A stretch of DNA of 64,000 nt from Symbiodinium microadriaticum (Eukaryota; Sar; Dinophyceae; Suessiales; Symbiodiniaceae), in assembly GCA_001939145.1 (NCBI GenBank), contig LSRX01000007.1, positions 1 through 64,000 on the forward strand, in the 5' to 3' direction. How positions within the stretch are numbered: position 1 is the stretch's first letter; the number at the start of each line of letters is the position of its first letter. Shown here piece by piece: positions 10,977-22,866 of the stretch. The translations under genes were made by a program, and so were the position numbers. A model generated the notes under the pieces. That model was given only the letters and a program-made list of their open reading frames with translations, did not search any database and had not been told where the DNA came from.

Positions 10977-11136
10977 AACTATGTTGAACAGGATAACCTT
11001 GCCGAACTTATCATGATCTAACAATCTTAAATCTTAAACCCGCCAGAACTTAAGGGAAAGCATTTCGTCGGCAAAGCATTTTGGCCGTGCTCCTGCATCC
11101 TCCTGAATTTTGGTACTTTGGGAAAGCATTTAGGTC

Positions 11137-11361
11137 GTGGTCTCATGGCTTTCTCGTGGAGGTTGTTCTGCATATGCTTCTGGTGGTCGTGGTGGGCATC
11201 GTCGTGGTCTTAGCGGTCCTAGCAGTCCTAATGGTCCTGGTCGTCTTTCTGGTCGTGAACGTCATGGTCGTCAAAGGTCGACCACTGCTTGGGATCGGGG
11301 ATCTACGTTGGAATTATATACAATGTCTTCCTTAGGACCTTATATACAATGTCTTCCTTAG
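11137..11361 (+). CDS. Hypothetical ORF, Arg/Gly-rich
   Basis: A 74-codon frame with an Arg-Gly-Gly-like, Ser-rich middle that runs into the 26-bp tandem repeat. It could be an exon encoding an RGG-type disordered region, but a repeated GGTCGTGGTC-like base pattern alone could give the same appearance. Confidence 0.2.
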   Translation: MVSWLSRGGCSAYASGGRGGHRRGLSGPSSPNGPGRLSGRERHGRQRSTTAWDRGSTLELYTMSSLGPYIQCLP

Positions 11362-11444
11362 GACCCTATACACAATGTCTTCCTTAGGACCCTATACACA
11401 ATGTCTTCCTTAGGACCCTATGTACAATGTCTTCCTTAGGACCC
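11315..11444. repeat. Tandem repeat, unit 26 bp, five copies
   Basis: Copies contain ACAATGTCTTCCTTAGGACC; the first is 24-26 bp and the rest 26 bp. Confidence 0.95.
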
Positions 11445-11897
11445 TATATACATAAAGCATCATGCGAAGAGATGGGTCGTGCGTAATTTCCGCATTCACG
11501 CAGTAACGGCATCAACAATTGGTATGTGTGTGTGTGTGGGTATGTGTATATATATATATACACATGCTTACCATGCACTTTGCCGCGACATACGTGCCGC
11601 ATCTCGCAAGTAAGGCCGTCATCTGAAACTTGTGCAAACGGCTGCCGCCGAGCACACAACAACACTCGGGCAAAGCCCGTGTTCGAGGAAAGGGATTTAG
11701 GTGTCGAGGTGGCTCACTTGGCATCTAAGATTCGGCTCAGGGCTTTTATAGTTTAGTGCGCGTGCTTAGTTGCCATTTGCTTCGAGGTGCATATGGCATC
11801 TCGTGAGACAGACTACTTTCCAGGCCACTGGTGTTCACTCTCTCTAATTAGTCCGTCTTGTCGTGTCCAATGGGCAACATAGTACGGGGATCCCTTC

Positions 11898-12248
11898 ATG
11901 CAACACAGCAGGCCCTCGTCACCAACCAGGAGCGATCCACGCAACAACCCCTGCTTCCAAATCACAAATATTTTCCTGTTCACCACGATGCTGGCTATAG
12001 TGTCTGGTATAGACGGGCCCTTAGGGTGGGAGCATCCCTTCCGATTGCAAGTGGCTGAAGAAGAACAGCAAGTAAGTAGCCTCCTCTCATCAACCCGATG
12101 GCTATGCATTGGTCACTGGTTTGTACAAAGCTTTGTAGAAACACAACGAGCATTCAAAGCTGGGTTAGGCTTACAGCCTTCACATTACCACACAGACAAG
12201 CTTGCGCAAGAGCTGGTAGGGTCGAGCTCGGCAAGACTACTAGAATGA
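11898..12248 (+). CDS. Hypothetical ORF, 116 codons
   Basis: ATG-started open frame ending in TGA at 12246-12248. The second half, with EEEQQ and a Gln/Leu/Ser-rich C-terminus, reads like real protein and contains amphipathic stretches. No domain recognised. Another + frame (12369-12650) follows after about 120 bp and could belong to the same locus, but its frame is not secure. Confidence 0.32.
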   Translation: MQHSRPSSPTRSDPRNNPCFQITNIFLFTTMLAIVSGIDGPLGWEHPFRLQVAEEEQQVSSLLSSTRWLCIGHWFVQSFVETQRAFKAGLGLQPSHYHTDKLAQELVGSSSARLLE

Positions 12249-12769
12249 ACTAGTCGTTGAAAATCTGATTAATTAAGTAGGAGTATGATGAAGATTCACA
12301 CAGCATCAGAACCATTACCAGATGATCTCGCTGCATGTGAGACATCTCTTCATAACCCTTCATGATTCATGCAGCGGCAGCCATCGAATTGGCGACTAAA
12401 TCTACAAAGAAGACATGTCCTCCAGCAAATACTCAGCAAACTTCTGGATGTTGATAGCAAGCCGGTGCACAACTGTGACTACGAGTCGTCAACTGCGTTG
12501 AGGACCGGCGACGACATGCCTCTCGACCGTCATATGTTTAAGGCGCAGAGGCCTCAATCTCGAAAGAGAGCTCTGCGAAAGAAATGGGATTGGGATTGGC
12601 ATCTGTCCCATAGGGGTACTGTTGTGCTAAACTCTACACCTTTCACCTGACAGAATTCCCTACGAAATCTTGCGCGGCCCAACGGTCACGAAAATGATGG
12701 AGGCAAGAAATCAAGGTCTTTGATATAAGGAACCACCGCCCACACGAGAACCCATCAGCCTCCTTGAGG

Positions 12770-12802
12770 GTTTCGGCTCACACACTCGCAAAGCAGGCAT
12801 GG
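12770..12802. repeat. 33-bp dispersed motif, copy 1
   Basis: Contains TCACACACTCGCAAAGCAGG. Near-identical copies occur at 19748-19777 and 34526-34560, each next to TTTAGGG-like sequence. Confidence 0.7.
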
Positions 12803-13633
12803 CGCACAACGTCCGAGATTACTACTGGGACATGCCAGAAGGAGGGAGGGTTTAGGGCTAAAGGCTCAGGGCGCGGATAGCTAAGAGAGCATTACATGCT
12901 CTGAACATGTGGCATTTCGTAGCCTCGAAGAGGCTCAAGAAGGTCCTTTTGGGCTTGGCCTAGGGGTCATAGCAGTTCCAACACTTTTTTGAAACTTTAA
13001 GCTTAGGCATATGCCGTGTTCAGCCCTTTATGGTATAATCACAGGCCGAAGTCCTGTCGAACTAGTACGCTGTAGTGCTGACCAAGATGTTCTTTGCTCT
13101 GCTGTGCGAAAAACCGGGGCGCTCGAATCCGAGCAGGGTTTAAGGTTCAGGGTTTAGGAGGGTATCACTTTCACGGTCCAGGGCGGGCGTGCCTATGGGG
13201 CTTAGAAGCTAGGCTTAGTCTTCCAGACACATCTTGATCAAACTTAAGACGGCTCAGCGAAACTGGTCTTATAGGGTCTATGGGTTTCGGGTTCCACGGG
13301 ACGAACAGTGTCCGGGCAGATAAGATGTTAACGAGGGTATTGACTATATGATACTGTACATGTTGTCTTGTGTCGTGTAAAAAGAATGCGCGCATTTGCA
13401 TTATCTTGTATGCCATGTCGTGCTATATTCTACTATCTTATATTGCTACTGATATTTTCGTATAATTCAATTCTCGCTTTATTGCTATTATTCGATTTGA
13501 GTGGTACCACCGATATTCTTATCATTGTTGGTATTCCTCTTCTTGCTTAGTAGTAGTTTTCTGCTGCTATTTACCTCAGACATATATGATTATTGTTATT
13601 CTCATTCTTCTTCATACTGTCATCATCATGTGC

Positions 13634-13668
<35 letters not shown>

Positions 13669-14229
13669 CATACACATACACAGCGTGCAAACAGCCGGAT
13701 GAACAAGGAATGCGCCATGACAGTGGTTGCCCCCCGTAGAGACAGACGTCCTGCGAGACCTCGCTGTCCCGCCGCGCACGGGGCAGCTTGCTGGCGCCAA
13801 ATGGCAAAGGTCTGGGCACATTTTGACTAGAACGGCATAACTCCAGCATGTAATGTAGTTATGGGAGTTAGGATTAGGGGGACCCTTGGGCATATAGACC
13901 CTCTCAACAAGGTCCCCTTTAAGAGAGCCACAAGTAGGGTTCAAAAGGGTCCCCTTTGAGGGGTCTCTCCAATACTACCTAGGAAGTTACTGCAGGCCCA
14001 GTTGATGAGACTGCATCCGCGTTGCACTCAGCCTGAATCTTCCGGTGCCTTTGCCGAAATTTGCACCGGAACTCCTCGAAGCCACGCCAAATCTATACCC
14101 TACAGCCCTAGCGCTAGAGAAATGAACCCTGAAATCGTAAAGCCTTACAAAAAAAAACCCTAAGCACGAAAGCTCTAAGACCTTAAAGACTTCAAGCCCT
14201 GAAAGCCTAAAACCCCACAAGTGACTCCG
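12803..14229. other. No secure gene
   Basis: Contains an AT-rich part with TA repeats (about 13636-13672). A minus-strand frame ending near 13987 has weak protein-like character but two frames compete. Confidence 0.4.
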
Positions 14230-14960
14230 AACTAACCCTACGGCCCTTTGGAGCAGGGACTAAACTCTAAACTCTAAACCCTAAACACTCAAAGATTTGC
14301 GTCTAAAGTGCCCAAACCACTCACGCAGGGATGTTAAACTGCAGTGACTCCGACAGGGAAGGCGGCTCCTCTGCTGTGGGCTCTGAGGAGTTGCCGGCTT
14401 GGGGTGAAGAGGCTTTGTAGTGCTTTGTAGGGCCCTAAACCCTATAAACCCTAAACGCTAAAATCCCTAAACCTTCTAAACCCTAGAAGCCCATAAAAAC
14501 CCTAAAACCCCCAAACCCCAAGAGGCTTTATAGGGCTCTGGGTTGCAAAGGGTAGCGTTCAGGAGGGCGTTCGGGCTCCCGTTTGGGTTTTCGTCCCCAG
14601 GGCTTTTGCTGTTTTGTGGGCGGATACTTTGCCCACTCATCATAATGACTCCTATAGACACCCTACTTTTCTACCATGCAGATCCAGGGGATCCTTTGGA
14701 AAACATGAGCACCTAAAATCCTAAACGCCTAATCCCTAAACATTATGGAGCCTATATCCGAGCCCTGAACCCTAAACCTTAAACCCTAAAACCCTAAACC
14801 CTAAACCCTTACGGCCTGTGAGTCCTGTGAGGCTCCGAGCCTCCCTATTTGAGGCTTCCGCATGGTTGGTCGGACCAGGGCTCGGATTGGGGTGGAGGGT
14901 CTAAGGTTTAGGGGTTTAGGGTTTAGGGTTTAGGGATTGGGGTGGAGGGTTTAAGGTTTA
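14230..14960. repeat. Telomere-like block, both orientations
   Basis: CCCTAAA runs near 14260-14290, 14440-14515 and 14755-14810, then TTTAGGG runs at about 14905-14960. The switch of orientation within one block argues against a simple telomere remnant. Confidence 0.75.
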
Positions 14961-16087
14961 GGGGATCGCCAAACTGGAAGGCCCGAGTTAAGAGTCTATG
15001 ATAAGGCTGGTACTAAGGGCTTTATAAAATTGAGTAAGCAAAAACACATATATATATATATATATTTATATTTATATTTATATTATAGTTATAGATAGTA
15101 CAGATTCTTCAACTACCGGACATTGTTGATGCTGCGCCCTTGGTCTTTTGGCCACAAGCGCCCGGAATCGCAAGATGCGCCTAATGCAGCTGAGGAAGGA
15201 GAGGCCCAACCGAATTTATGGGTCCTCATAATTCGAATATGGTGTGGGGGGGGGGTACACTCGGAAGGATAGCTACTTGTAGTATGAACACCTAGTGGCC
15301 ATGAGGGCAGCGATACTACCAACTTACTCAGGCCCATATATTGCTTTACGACCTCATGGCCCTGGGATGTCCGTATAATCGAAACCACGGAACCACCGTT
15401 CTAGGGGCCTTGATGATTGAATGTGGATTCCAGTGTATATTTTCGGAAATCTATATCAAGGAACCCTCAGAAACAATATATTATCGGACATGAGCTTTGT
15501 CAATAATCTTTAATATGGTAATAACTATAATAATAAGTATAACAATAATTATTGGAGTCTTCAAGACTTTACACCCCACCGCTCCCCTCCCGCTGCCCGG
15601 GCGAGCTGGCGACCGCTAACTGATTCCCCTTATAGGCTCCAAAACAGACCCCAAAGGTTAGCGGTTTAGGGTTTAGGGTTTCCTCAAAGTCGGCAGCAAG
15701 GAACAAAAAGCCCAACGAGCCTTAAGGTGTATATCCGCCGGTGCACATGAAACCTCACTTGACACTCTGGCTGAGCATAAAGGCCTGCAATGCCATATGC
15801 AAAACCACAAGCTCAAGAAACACAACACTCCCAGAACCTGAAATTCAGCATCTTTCTTCGGATGACCTACTGCAAAAGGTGGGATATAAATTAGGATCTT
15901 ACAATCAAAAAGCAAGGTAGCCAATCAAACGTTCTAAGGTTCAGGGTCAAGGTATGTCCTTGGAGCCCTTATCGCCAAAGATCTGAAGCCCCATGCTGCG
16001 CCTTACCTTAAGCTCTTCCGCCTTCATGTCCGACAGACAAGTAAGTTCGCCCATATTCAAGTTAATTACCATATCAGGTAAAACTGT
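14961..16087. other. No gene seen
   Basis: TA/TTTATA repeats near 15048-15085, AT-rich stretches and a few telomere-type motifs. Weak minus-strand frames at 15113-15388 and 15673-15924 have no supporting splice signals. Confidence 0.45.
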
Positions 16088-16285
16088 ATGATCGGCAGAT
16101 ATTATTTTCTTTCCTTATTGCGGCAACTGCAACTACGCAAGCGTCTTGACAAGAGCCCCACTTTGGTATTGGTGGCAGTAGAGGCAGAAGCGGCAGCAAG
16201 CGAGGGTAACTCCACCCGTCCGAGTCCTGCAACTCCTGGTCAAGGTCCGTGGACATGTAGAGAATCTCACTCGTCAGGGAATTGA
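16088..16285 (+). CDS. Hypothetical ORF, 65 codons
   Basis: The second half is Ala/Glu/Ser/Pro-rich and protein-like. A candidate donor (GAGGGTAAC) lies inside at about 16202. No family recognised. Confidence 0.22.
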   Translation: MIGRYYFLSLLRQLQLRKRLDKSPTLVLVAVEAEAAASEGNSTRPSPATPGQGPWTCRESHSSGN

Positions 16286-16350
16286 GCCTTGGTCTACCCT
16301 ATAAGCCCTAAACCCTAGAGAATCTCACTCCTCAAGGAATTGAGCCTAAG
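16257..16350. repeat. Short direct duplication
   Basis: AGAGAATCTCACTC followed by GGAATTGAGCCT occurs at about 16259 and again about 58 bp later with a few changes. Confidence 0.8.
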
Positions 16351-16726
16351 TCACACACAGAGATCTGAAGCCAATCGCTCTTGTTACTGGACCAGCCAGC
16401 GAGACTAGTGACTAGTGGAAGGCACTGAGGCCACCCTACCCCACTAGTTTGCCTACGTTCGGAGACTCCTGAAAGACTATTGCAGGTGCCTTGATAATTC
16501 GAATGGGGTGTTGGGGGATATTATTATACTATAATTATCACCAAAATAGTATTGGTAATCATTTAGGCGTCTATAGTAAACTCGCAAACGGCAACTGTCA
16601 CTTTGCTGCATACCCCGTTGACCAGGGTTGACGGGCATCAGAGAACAAACCGAGAGCCCTGAACGCCGACAGCTCCCAGCCGCCTAAGCCCTATATATTT
16701 TCAATCCCTGAACCCTAAACCGTCTG

Positions 16727-16831
16727 TTGAATGAGTTGTCAGAAGCTCAGAACCAATGCCTTGAGGCTCGGAAGCACAGCTACCCAACACAAGCCACTCT
16801 AAACCTAACCACGTCGACTGGTGCCCCTTCT
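16727..16831 (+). CDS. Candidate exon, 35 codons, before a GTAGGT donor
   Basis: Open frame of very protein-like composition (Asn-Glu-Leu-Ser start, then Gln/Glu/Arg, then a Thr/Ser-rich part) ending at TCTCAA before GTAGGT, a good 5' splice site. Read-through stays open to 17101 but becomes CT-repeat sequence. The upstream boundary is not fixed: an in-frame TTG sits at 16727 but initiation there is not implied. No domain recognised. Confidence 0.42.
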
Positions 16832-17279
16832 CAAGTAGGTCGCACATATGGGCGACCCCCAACCACCGGAAAAATCAATAAGCTCCTCTCTGCCTCTGCC
16901 TCTCTCTCTCTCTGTCTCTCCTCCCCTCTCTCGCGCGCGTACTCATCAAAACCCCTAAATCCTGAGCTTTTGCCCACGTGGACCGGGGCTGGCACGCTCC
17001 GTCATCTAAACCCCTGCTTTGGAACTCAGAGGAGTAGTCCTCGGTCCAGGGTTTGTGGCAAGACTCTGGATTTAGAGGTCAGGGCTGGGGGTTCAGGGTG
17101 ATGATGATGACGTGATGATTACGGTTGACCTCACGACAAAGAGCTTGAGGATTAGGGTTCTGTAGTTCGGGTACGCTGATGGACTGGGCTTCCATCAATG
17201 CGGCAAATTCCGGACATCCCGGGCATGATAAGCAATATAGTCAACATAGTCAATATAGTTTGACGCACCGTTAAGATCC

Positions 17280-17850
17280 CGCTAAACCGCTAAAGCCCTA
17301 AGCCCCAAACCCTTTTCAGCACGGACTGAGGTGCCGGCCAGCGCCTACGCAACCCTCACCCCCTCTTAAGGCAAGAATGCACAGGAAAAGTTGTGGATGA
17401 CAACGGACTGAAGCCCCTAACCCCTAAGCCCCAAACCCCTAAACCCTAAAACCCCAAACCCTGACCCCAAACCCCCAAACCCTAAAAACCCCAAACCCCA
17501 AGTCCCAAACCCTCTAAACCCCAAGCCCGAAGCCCCAAACCCCTAAACCCCAAGTCCCGAAGCGCCAAACCCTACGAATCCCTAAAAAGCCGAAAACGGG
17601 GAGAAGAGCAGAGGCCCGGGCGATGGAATACGGCGTTTCGGCCACCTTCTTGCGGTTCCTAGGCCCGTAGGTAGGGTTTAGGGCTTAGGGCTTAGAGATT
17701 AGGGTTTAGGGTTTAGAGCTTTATTAGGCTGGTTTAGGGTTTAGGGTTTAGAGTTTAGAGCTTAATTAAGGTTTTAGGGTTTAGGGTTTAGAGTTTAGTT
17801 AGAGCTTTATTAAGCTGGTTTAGGGTTTGTAGGGTTTAGGGTTTTGGCCC
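17280..17850. repeat. Large telomere-like block with orientation switch
   Basis: CCCTAAA/CCCCAAA variants run from about 17285 to 17590, then TTTAGGG variants from about 17665 to 17850 with a GAGCTTTATTA spacer repeated between TTTAGGG clusters. Confidence 0.8.
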
Positions 17851-18620
17851 GGCATGTTCACCATAAAGAATGGATGTACGCAATATCCAGTATCCTAGGT
17901 TCACTAGAGCTTAACCTTTGATATCATAGAGAGAATATGGTAACCCCCAAAAGTTAAAGATTACCTACTCGTTTAACGGGTCCAAGCAAGGGTGTGGATG
18001 GATTCGGGGTCTCGCAGGGTCTAGGGTTTGGTATTGGACTTTATGTTGGTTGAGGGCTGGAGTGATGTTACAGGGAGCCTTTGTACATGGGGAGTTTTGG
18101 ATGTTCTCGCGTCGTCCGATTGAGCCCATGGTAGCCATTTGGTCAATGTAGACTTTGTTTTCACGATCTCTTCCATTTACCCTGGACCCTAAACCCTAAG
18201 CTTTGCCTAAACCCTTGCGTGTTACGGTGTTGAGGCTTCGAGGTCTCGGGCTAGCTTTCAAAAACTATCCAAACCGGTGAACCTAAAATTCCAATTTCAT
18301 GCCCAACAGCCACAACTCCACACGGGAGCCTCTAAGCAGTAACTTCAGGCCGCAAGGACTAAACTCTAAACCCTACACCCTGGCTACGAGACTACTGGAT
18401 TTCAGTTGACAGCTCGCAGCTCGATTTGGGCAGCTCAAAACTCAAAAGAAAACAACATCCTCTTCACCCACGTTCCTGCCAGAGTCCACACAGCCCAAAG
18501 CTCATAGCAGGTTCAGCGAACCGGTTCAACCCCGAAAAAGACCTTATGTGGTAGGATCCTTAATGTCCTGAGTCAAGCCTCCCCTAAGTTAAATTTAAGG
18601 TCAGAGATGCATCTATATAT
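17851..18620. other. No gene seen
   Basis: Mixed sequence with isolated TTTAGGG motifs. A spliced-leader-like word occurs near 18131 (see findings). Confidence 0.5.
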
Positions 18621-18623
18621 ACA

Positions 18624-18845
18624 GTGTATGCATATTTGAGTCCCGAAGCCTCAACCCATCACATCCCTCTCGCACGCCGATTTGTTCAAGCGCTTCGGCT
18701 TCCGAAGGAGAAAGCCGCGACAGCCCCTGAAGCTGGATTCTTGTTCAGGAGCCACGTATTTAAGCTACTATACATCCCGTCCATTTCACCCGACAGGGGA
18801 AAATTACTTTTTAAATGGTACCTTCATCCTTTCTCCAGTACTTAA
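18624..18845 (+). CDS. Hypothetical ORF, 73 codons
   Basis: Protein-like middle with LARRFVQALRLPKEKAA, suggesting an amphipathic helix. No family recognised and no boundaries fixed. Confidence 0.28.
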   Translation: MYAYLSPEASTHHIPLARRFVQALRLPKEKAATAPEAGFLFRSHVFKLLYIPSISPDRGKLLFKWYLHPFSST

Positions 18846-18922
18846 GGGAACTAAATGTAGCCATTTGGGATGATATAGGGGTTATAGTACCCCAAAAAGG
18901 GTAAAGGATGCCTAATCCACTA

Positions 18923-19048
18923 GTGAGTGACTTTTGGAAGGGTGCATTCAACTGGGCTCCTGAGCAAGAGCCCAGGGAAGCGTCTGGCCCTGGCGTTGAG
19001 AGGCCTTCCCTCGCTGTTGCGGGGACTCGCATGGTTGGGCTTATATAG
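18923..19048 (+). CDS. Candidate terminal exon, 41 codons
   Basis: A + frame from the CCACTAG acceptor region to TAG at 19046-19048. It is rich in Glu, Pro, Ala and Gly and contains FWKGAFNWAPEQEPRE, which reads as protein; an antisense frame is also open. No family recognised. Confidence 0.32.
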   Translation: MSDFWKGAFNWAPEQEPREASGPGVERPSLAVAGTRMVGLI

Positions 19049-19106
19049 AGCCTAAAAGGTGTGAGTCTAAGTTAGAGTTCAAAGGTTTTGAGGGTTTGAT
19101 TTAGGC

Positions 19107-19316
19107 TTGCAAGCCTTTTTAGGATTGATGAGGCTTAAATTTGGCTACCCAAACCCTGAAAGGAGTCCCAAACTGTTTCTCGAGGTAAAGGCTGGGCAGC
19201 GAGGTGTGCACGGGCTTTCTTGGGAAGGAGACCCCTACTATGTGAGTGCCGGATCCTCTAAACTTCTCCAAAAAGTGACTCTCTTGCAAGGGTCTTTGCA
19301 AGCCCCGTTGTGTTAG
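19107..19316 (+). CDS. Hypothetical ORF, 69 codons
   Basis: Mixed protein-like composition; follows the preceding candidate exon on the same strand. No motif recognised. Confidence 0.28.
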   Translation: MQAFLGLMRLKFGYPNPERSPKLFLEVKAGQRGVHGLSWEGDPYYVSAGSSKLLQKVTLLQGSLQAPLC

Positions 19317-19931
19317 GCCTACATACTCATGATCGGGTTTACGGATATGTGGAGCTATATAGGGGTTTCAGGGAGATACGAGTAGTCTTACTGTTTTTCA
19401 TTACTAGCTTCAGTTGCTGCTGCTAAGAATATTGCTGTTGTAATGGCAAGTATCAGAAATTTGGGTATTGCTTTGCTTCAATAGTGCTATGATTGAAAAT
19501 TGACGTTGTCGCTATTGTTATGGCTTCCAGCATTGTTCATAAAACTACTTACATTCATGACTGTTTATTTCCGTATTACTACAATTCCGACCCCTATCTT
19601 AGGGAGGGAAGGCTCAAGGTCATCTTGTGGGCGAAAATGCCTGTCTCACTGCGGAGGCTTAGAGTCCTCACTGTAGGGCTTCCGGGGGCGTAGTATTCAG
19701 GTTTAGGGTGCAGGGTTGTACTTTCTTTGTGCGAAATTCGGTTTCGGGCTTCGACTCACACACTCGCAAAGCAGGGTTTAGGGCGGTTTAGGCTCTTACT
19801 GGCCCACGGGGTTGGAGTGTCGGTCGTCTTTGCGTCAGGGGTTCTGTAAGCACTAGGGGATCTTTGGGGCCTGGGCTGGGGAGGAATGCTCAAGCTGCAT
19901 GTGATATGGGTTGGAAGCCCCTTAACCGATC
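19317..19931. other. No gene seen
   Basis: Contains a copy of the 33-bp dispersed motif (19748-19777) and some TTTAGGG motifs. Confidence 0.5.
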
Positions 19932-20189
19932 GTGGCTACGGATCGCTATACGAGTGCGGGTAGCAGGAGCACCACCCTACTCACTACGTCGCCGGATGCT
20001 GTTTTCATGGTAGTGAACAGCATAACGAGATCGGCAGTGAGGCTGGATATTGAGAAGCAGGAGAGAGCTGTACAACACAGAGTTGCGAGAGCTTCAGATA
20101 GCATACGGGCCTCAATGAGTGATGGCTTCGATTGCAGAGTCGTACTATACATGCAGCAATCTGAAGCTGAAGTCTGGAGTTTCTGGTAA
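19932..20189 (+). CDS. Hypothetical ORF, 85 codons
   Basis: The second half, beginning RLDIEKQERAVQHRVARA, is charged, helical-looking and protein-like, ending at TAA. An antisense frame (20248-19946) is also open but is Cys/Ser/Leu-rich and less convincing. Could be an exon of a coiled-coil protein; no family recognised. Confidence 0.33.
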   Translation: MATDRYTSAGSRSTTLLTTSPDAVFMVVNSITRSAVRLDIEKQERAVQHRVARASDSIRASMSDGFDCRVVLYMQQSEAEVWSFW

Positions 20190-20367
20190 TCAGGCCTTAC
20201 AACACAATCCAACAACCCTACCTTCCAGCGTCGAAAGAAGCTCATCACAGATAATGATGTTGCTGGGTCATAGGGGTTGGGGTTTACTTCGCTAGGATTT
20301 GCGATTGTGCAGGGCTACGGGAGGGTGAACGGAGAATATCATGGGTTTCTGAAAAGCTCGAGGTTCC

Positions 20368-20613
20368 ATGTGGGTCCTTTGTTGCCCAGCACTCTTACAG
20401 AAGTTGAAAGATCCTGCTGGTTTGCCTTCTTGGCAAGTTCTGTCTCGTTTGCATTTGAAGTCTGTGAGCTACGCCCTCAGTATGGGAGCTGAAGATAGTA
20501 CAGCATCCCTACATGGATCACGAAAGCTCTTTCTCATAAGACCTCACATGAAGGAACCCATTATCTCAAGAGACACCTGTAATCGGGTTTCATGCTACGG
20601 GTTCCGAACCTAA
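20368..20613 (+). CDS. Hypothetical ORF, 81 codons
   Basis: Follows a TTACAG acceptor-like site at about 20399; protein-like from there. Another frame is also open, so frame choice is uncertain. Confidence 0.22.
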   Translation: MWVLCCPALLQKLKDPAGLPSWQVLSRLHLKSVSYALSMGAEDSTASLHGSRKLFLIRPHMKEPIISRDTCNRVSCYGFRT

Positions 20614-21069
20614 ACCTTTGACATGTTGTAGGGGTAGTCTGGTAGTTACTAGCAGCAGTGGGACGCCAGTCACCGGAGAATGCTAGCCAGTCCAGGCTAG
20701 GTCGTGTGAATCAAGTAAGCGGAGTAACTGGCCGTCCGGTTTGACCTTGGGACTTCTGAATTCTCTCAAGTTGAGACAGTTATGATGTCAAGAAGAGCCA
20801 CGGCTCTTTCCCTTCACGCAATGCTGCAAACCAAAGCACACCTGAATTATAAATTTCGAAGCTCGAAGAAGCACTCTGTGGAGACTCCCCTGCAAGGGAA
20901 GATGCAGCCTGAAACCATTTTTCCCCTTTTGGACCTAAGACCTAAGTCAGGGTTTTGTCGCTTAGGGTCTTGGGCTACGGCTAGGCTAACCCCGGTTAAC
21001 CACAAACCGGCAAGGCTTTAAATGCACCTTGCAGCAGCAGTATAGGCAGGCCGGGCCTTTGCTTCCTAA

Positions 21070-21213
21070 GCACCTGTAGTGGAGGCGCGGGGGGGTGGAA
21101 CAGCGGCTGCTGATACATTTGAACCTGCGGGGTCTGCGCTCGAAGAGGCTTTCCACCTCCATATGGTATTGGGGCCCTCTGCAGCAACCAGAACCGCAAC
21201 AACGAAAATGTAG
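21070..21213 (+). CDS. Candidate exon, 47 codons
   Basis: Open from just after a TAA to TAG at 21211-21213, with Ala/Gly/Thr/Glu-rich composition. Two minus-strand frames over the same bases are also open and Pro/Gln-rich, one ending at a GTGCTT donor-like site, so strand is uncertain. Confidence 0.25.
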   Translation, partial: APVVEARGGGTAAADTFEPAGSALEEAFHLHMVLGPSAATRTATTKM

Positions 21214-21371
21214 AAGCCTGAATAAACTTGAACCGCGAACTCTTCCACTTTCTTGCACCTAAATCTCTGACTGTCGGCTAGTGCAAAGTACCGTTGACCA
21301 CTTAAGCCTAATTACACCTTTCCCCACTTAGCGTAGCTTGAGGGCATGGATTACAGTTACAGCTTTCTGGC

Positions 21372-21771
21372 TTAGGCCTGCCTTTGCTGCTTGCTTTTTT
21401 GATTCTTGCGCCCTCCGCGTGTCTTCTGCGCGAACCTTGCGGTTGCGGGGCTCTTATGGCTTACTGTAGGGCTTAGGGTTTCGCCAACGTTTGGGGCTTT
21501 ACATAGCCGTAGCCGTCTGCAAACTGACAACGGGCTCTTGGAGACAAGGCAAGATCTCATATTAAACTACCTCTAGAACTTGGGGCTTCGCGAGGTTCAC
21601 GGCTTTACATAGGCTCTTTTCAGAAAAGGCAGGATGTACCTCGAGACCCCCAGCACTTGATACCTTCATGCTGGTTGTCTGTTTCGGGAGTAGAAGGGCG
21701 CGACGGGTGTCTGATAACCCTGAGCTGAACCTTGCAGAAGGCCGCAGCTTCCTTTTCGCATAACCCCCCAA
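21372..21771 (-). CDS. Two adjacent minus-strand ORFs, candidate 3' end of a gene
   Basis: Frames at 21771-21562 (69 codons) and 21560-21372 (62 codons). The second ends in a strongly basic Lys/Arg/Gln tail typical of a protein C-terminus. In the first, a neighbouring frame is equally plausible. No domain recognised. Confidence 0.32.
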
Positions 21772-21934
21772 CCCTAAACCCTAAACCCTACCCCCCCGCC
21801 CCCTCCGAGAGCCTACCCTTGACCTGTCCGTAGCTCTACCTCTGAACCTGTCACGGCCCGCCATAGGCCCTGTCGCAAGCACTGCCCAAGGCCTGTGGTA
21901 GGTCTGTGGGTTGGGTCACACAGGCCCTGTCGAC

Positions 21935-22025
21935 AGGGTGTGTGTGTGTGTGTGTATGTGTGTGTGTATATATATATATATGTATATATATACGTATATA
22001 CATGTATATATGTATATATATATAC
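21935..22025. repeat. GT and TA microsatellite
   Basis: GTGTGT run followed by TATATA/TATACG variants. Confidence 0.9.
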
Positions 22026-22866
22026 ACTAGACTATACTGTAATGTACTGTACTATGCGCTAGTTGACTATATTTTGTGTTACGTAAACACATACATACAT
22101 GCATACATTCCATCATTCATACAGACATACATGCAAACATTCAGACCTTTATCCATGCATATATACATGAAATACAATCGATCACAACAGTTCAACAGGT
22201 GTACTCTCTTGCACCTTAACTGTGGGCACTGCGCTGCGCGTTTGTCTACGAAGAAGCCGAGCCGTGGAACCGCAATCATAACAACACCCTCACTGTCCAT
22301 ACAAGCTCAGATGCACCCGGAGTTAGCTTGCAGCAGAACAGTTGCCGAAAGGGGGAGGTGCTACCGCACAGCTACCGTCAGAAACCCTGAGGAATAATGC
22401 TGTCAGATATTCGGACGGATTCTATATTGAACCCTATACCATAAAGCATCCCCAAACATGAAACCCTAAGCTAGGCCTTACTCCGTGAACCTAAACGAAC
22501 CCCTTAACCCCAAAGCGGCCAAAAGAAACTGCACAGCTGTCCAAGTAACATCTTCGCCGGCTTCGGCTTCTTCGGCTCCTGGAAGAAAACTTACGACACA
22601 TATGTATGTATAACTATTTATGTATACATAACTGAAATATTGTTTAGGCTTCAGGGTTTAGGGCAGGCGCACGGTTTTAGGCGCGTGCATGATTCTTTTT
22701 GGGCATGCAAGGCCTTCCATTGGGTCTTCAAAGTTTCAGAGGGGTTTGCTCCCCTTAGAGCTCTGGATGATTTTGCCCTCCGGCTTACGGTTTAGAGTTT
22801 TGGGTTTCGGGGCAAGGACGAACCTGCATGGCAGGGTAGTTCGGTTGACAAGGTCGGCTACACACC
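22026..22866. other. No secure gene
   Basis: CATA-type repeats near 22085-22170 and telomere-type motifs. A + frame across 21906-22397 is mostly microsatellite read-through. Confidence 0.5.

Noticed and set aside
11315-11444. CRISPR-like array
   Set aside because: The 26-bp units are directly abutting with no unique spacers, in a eukaryotic context.
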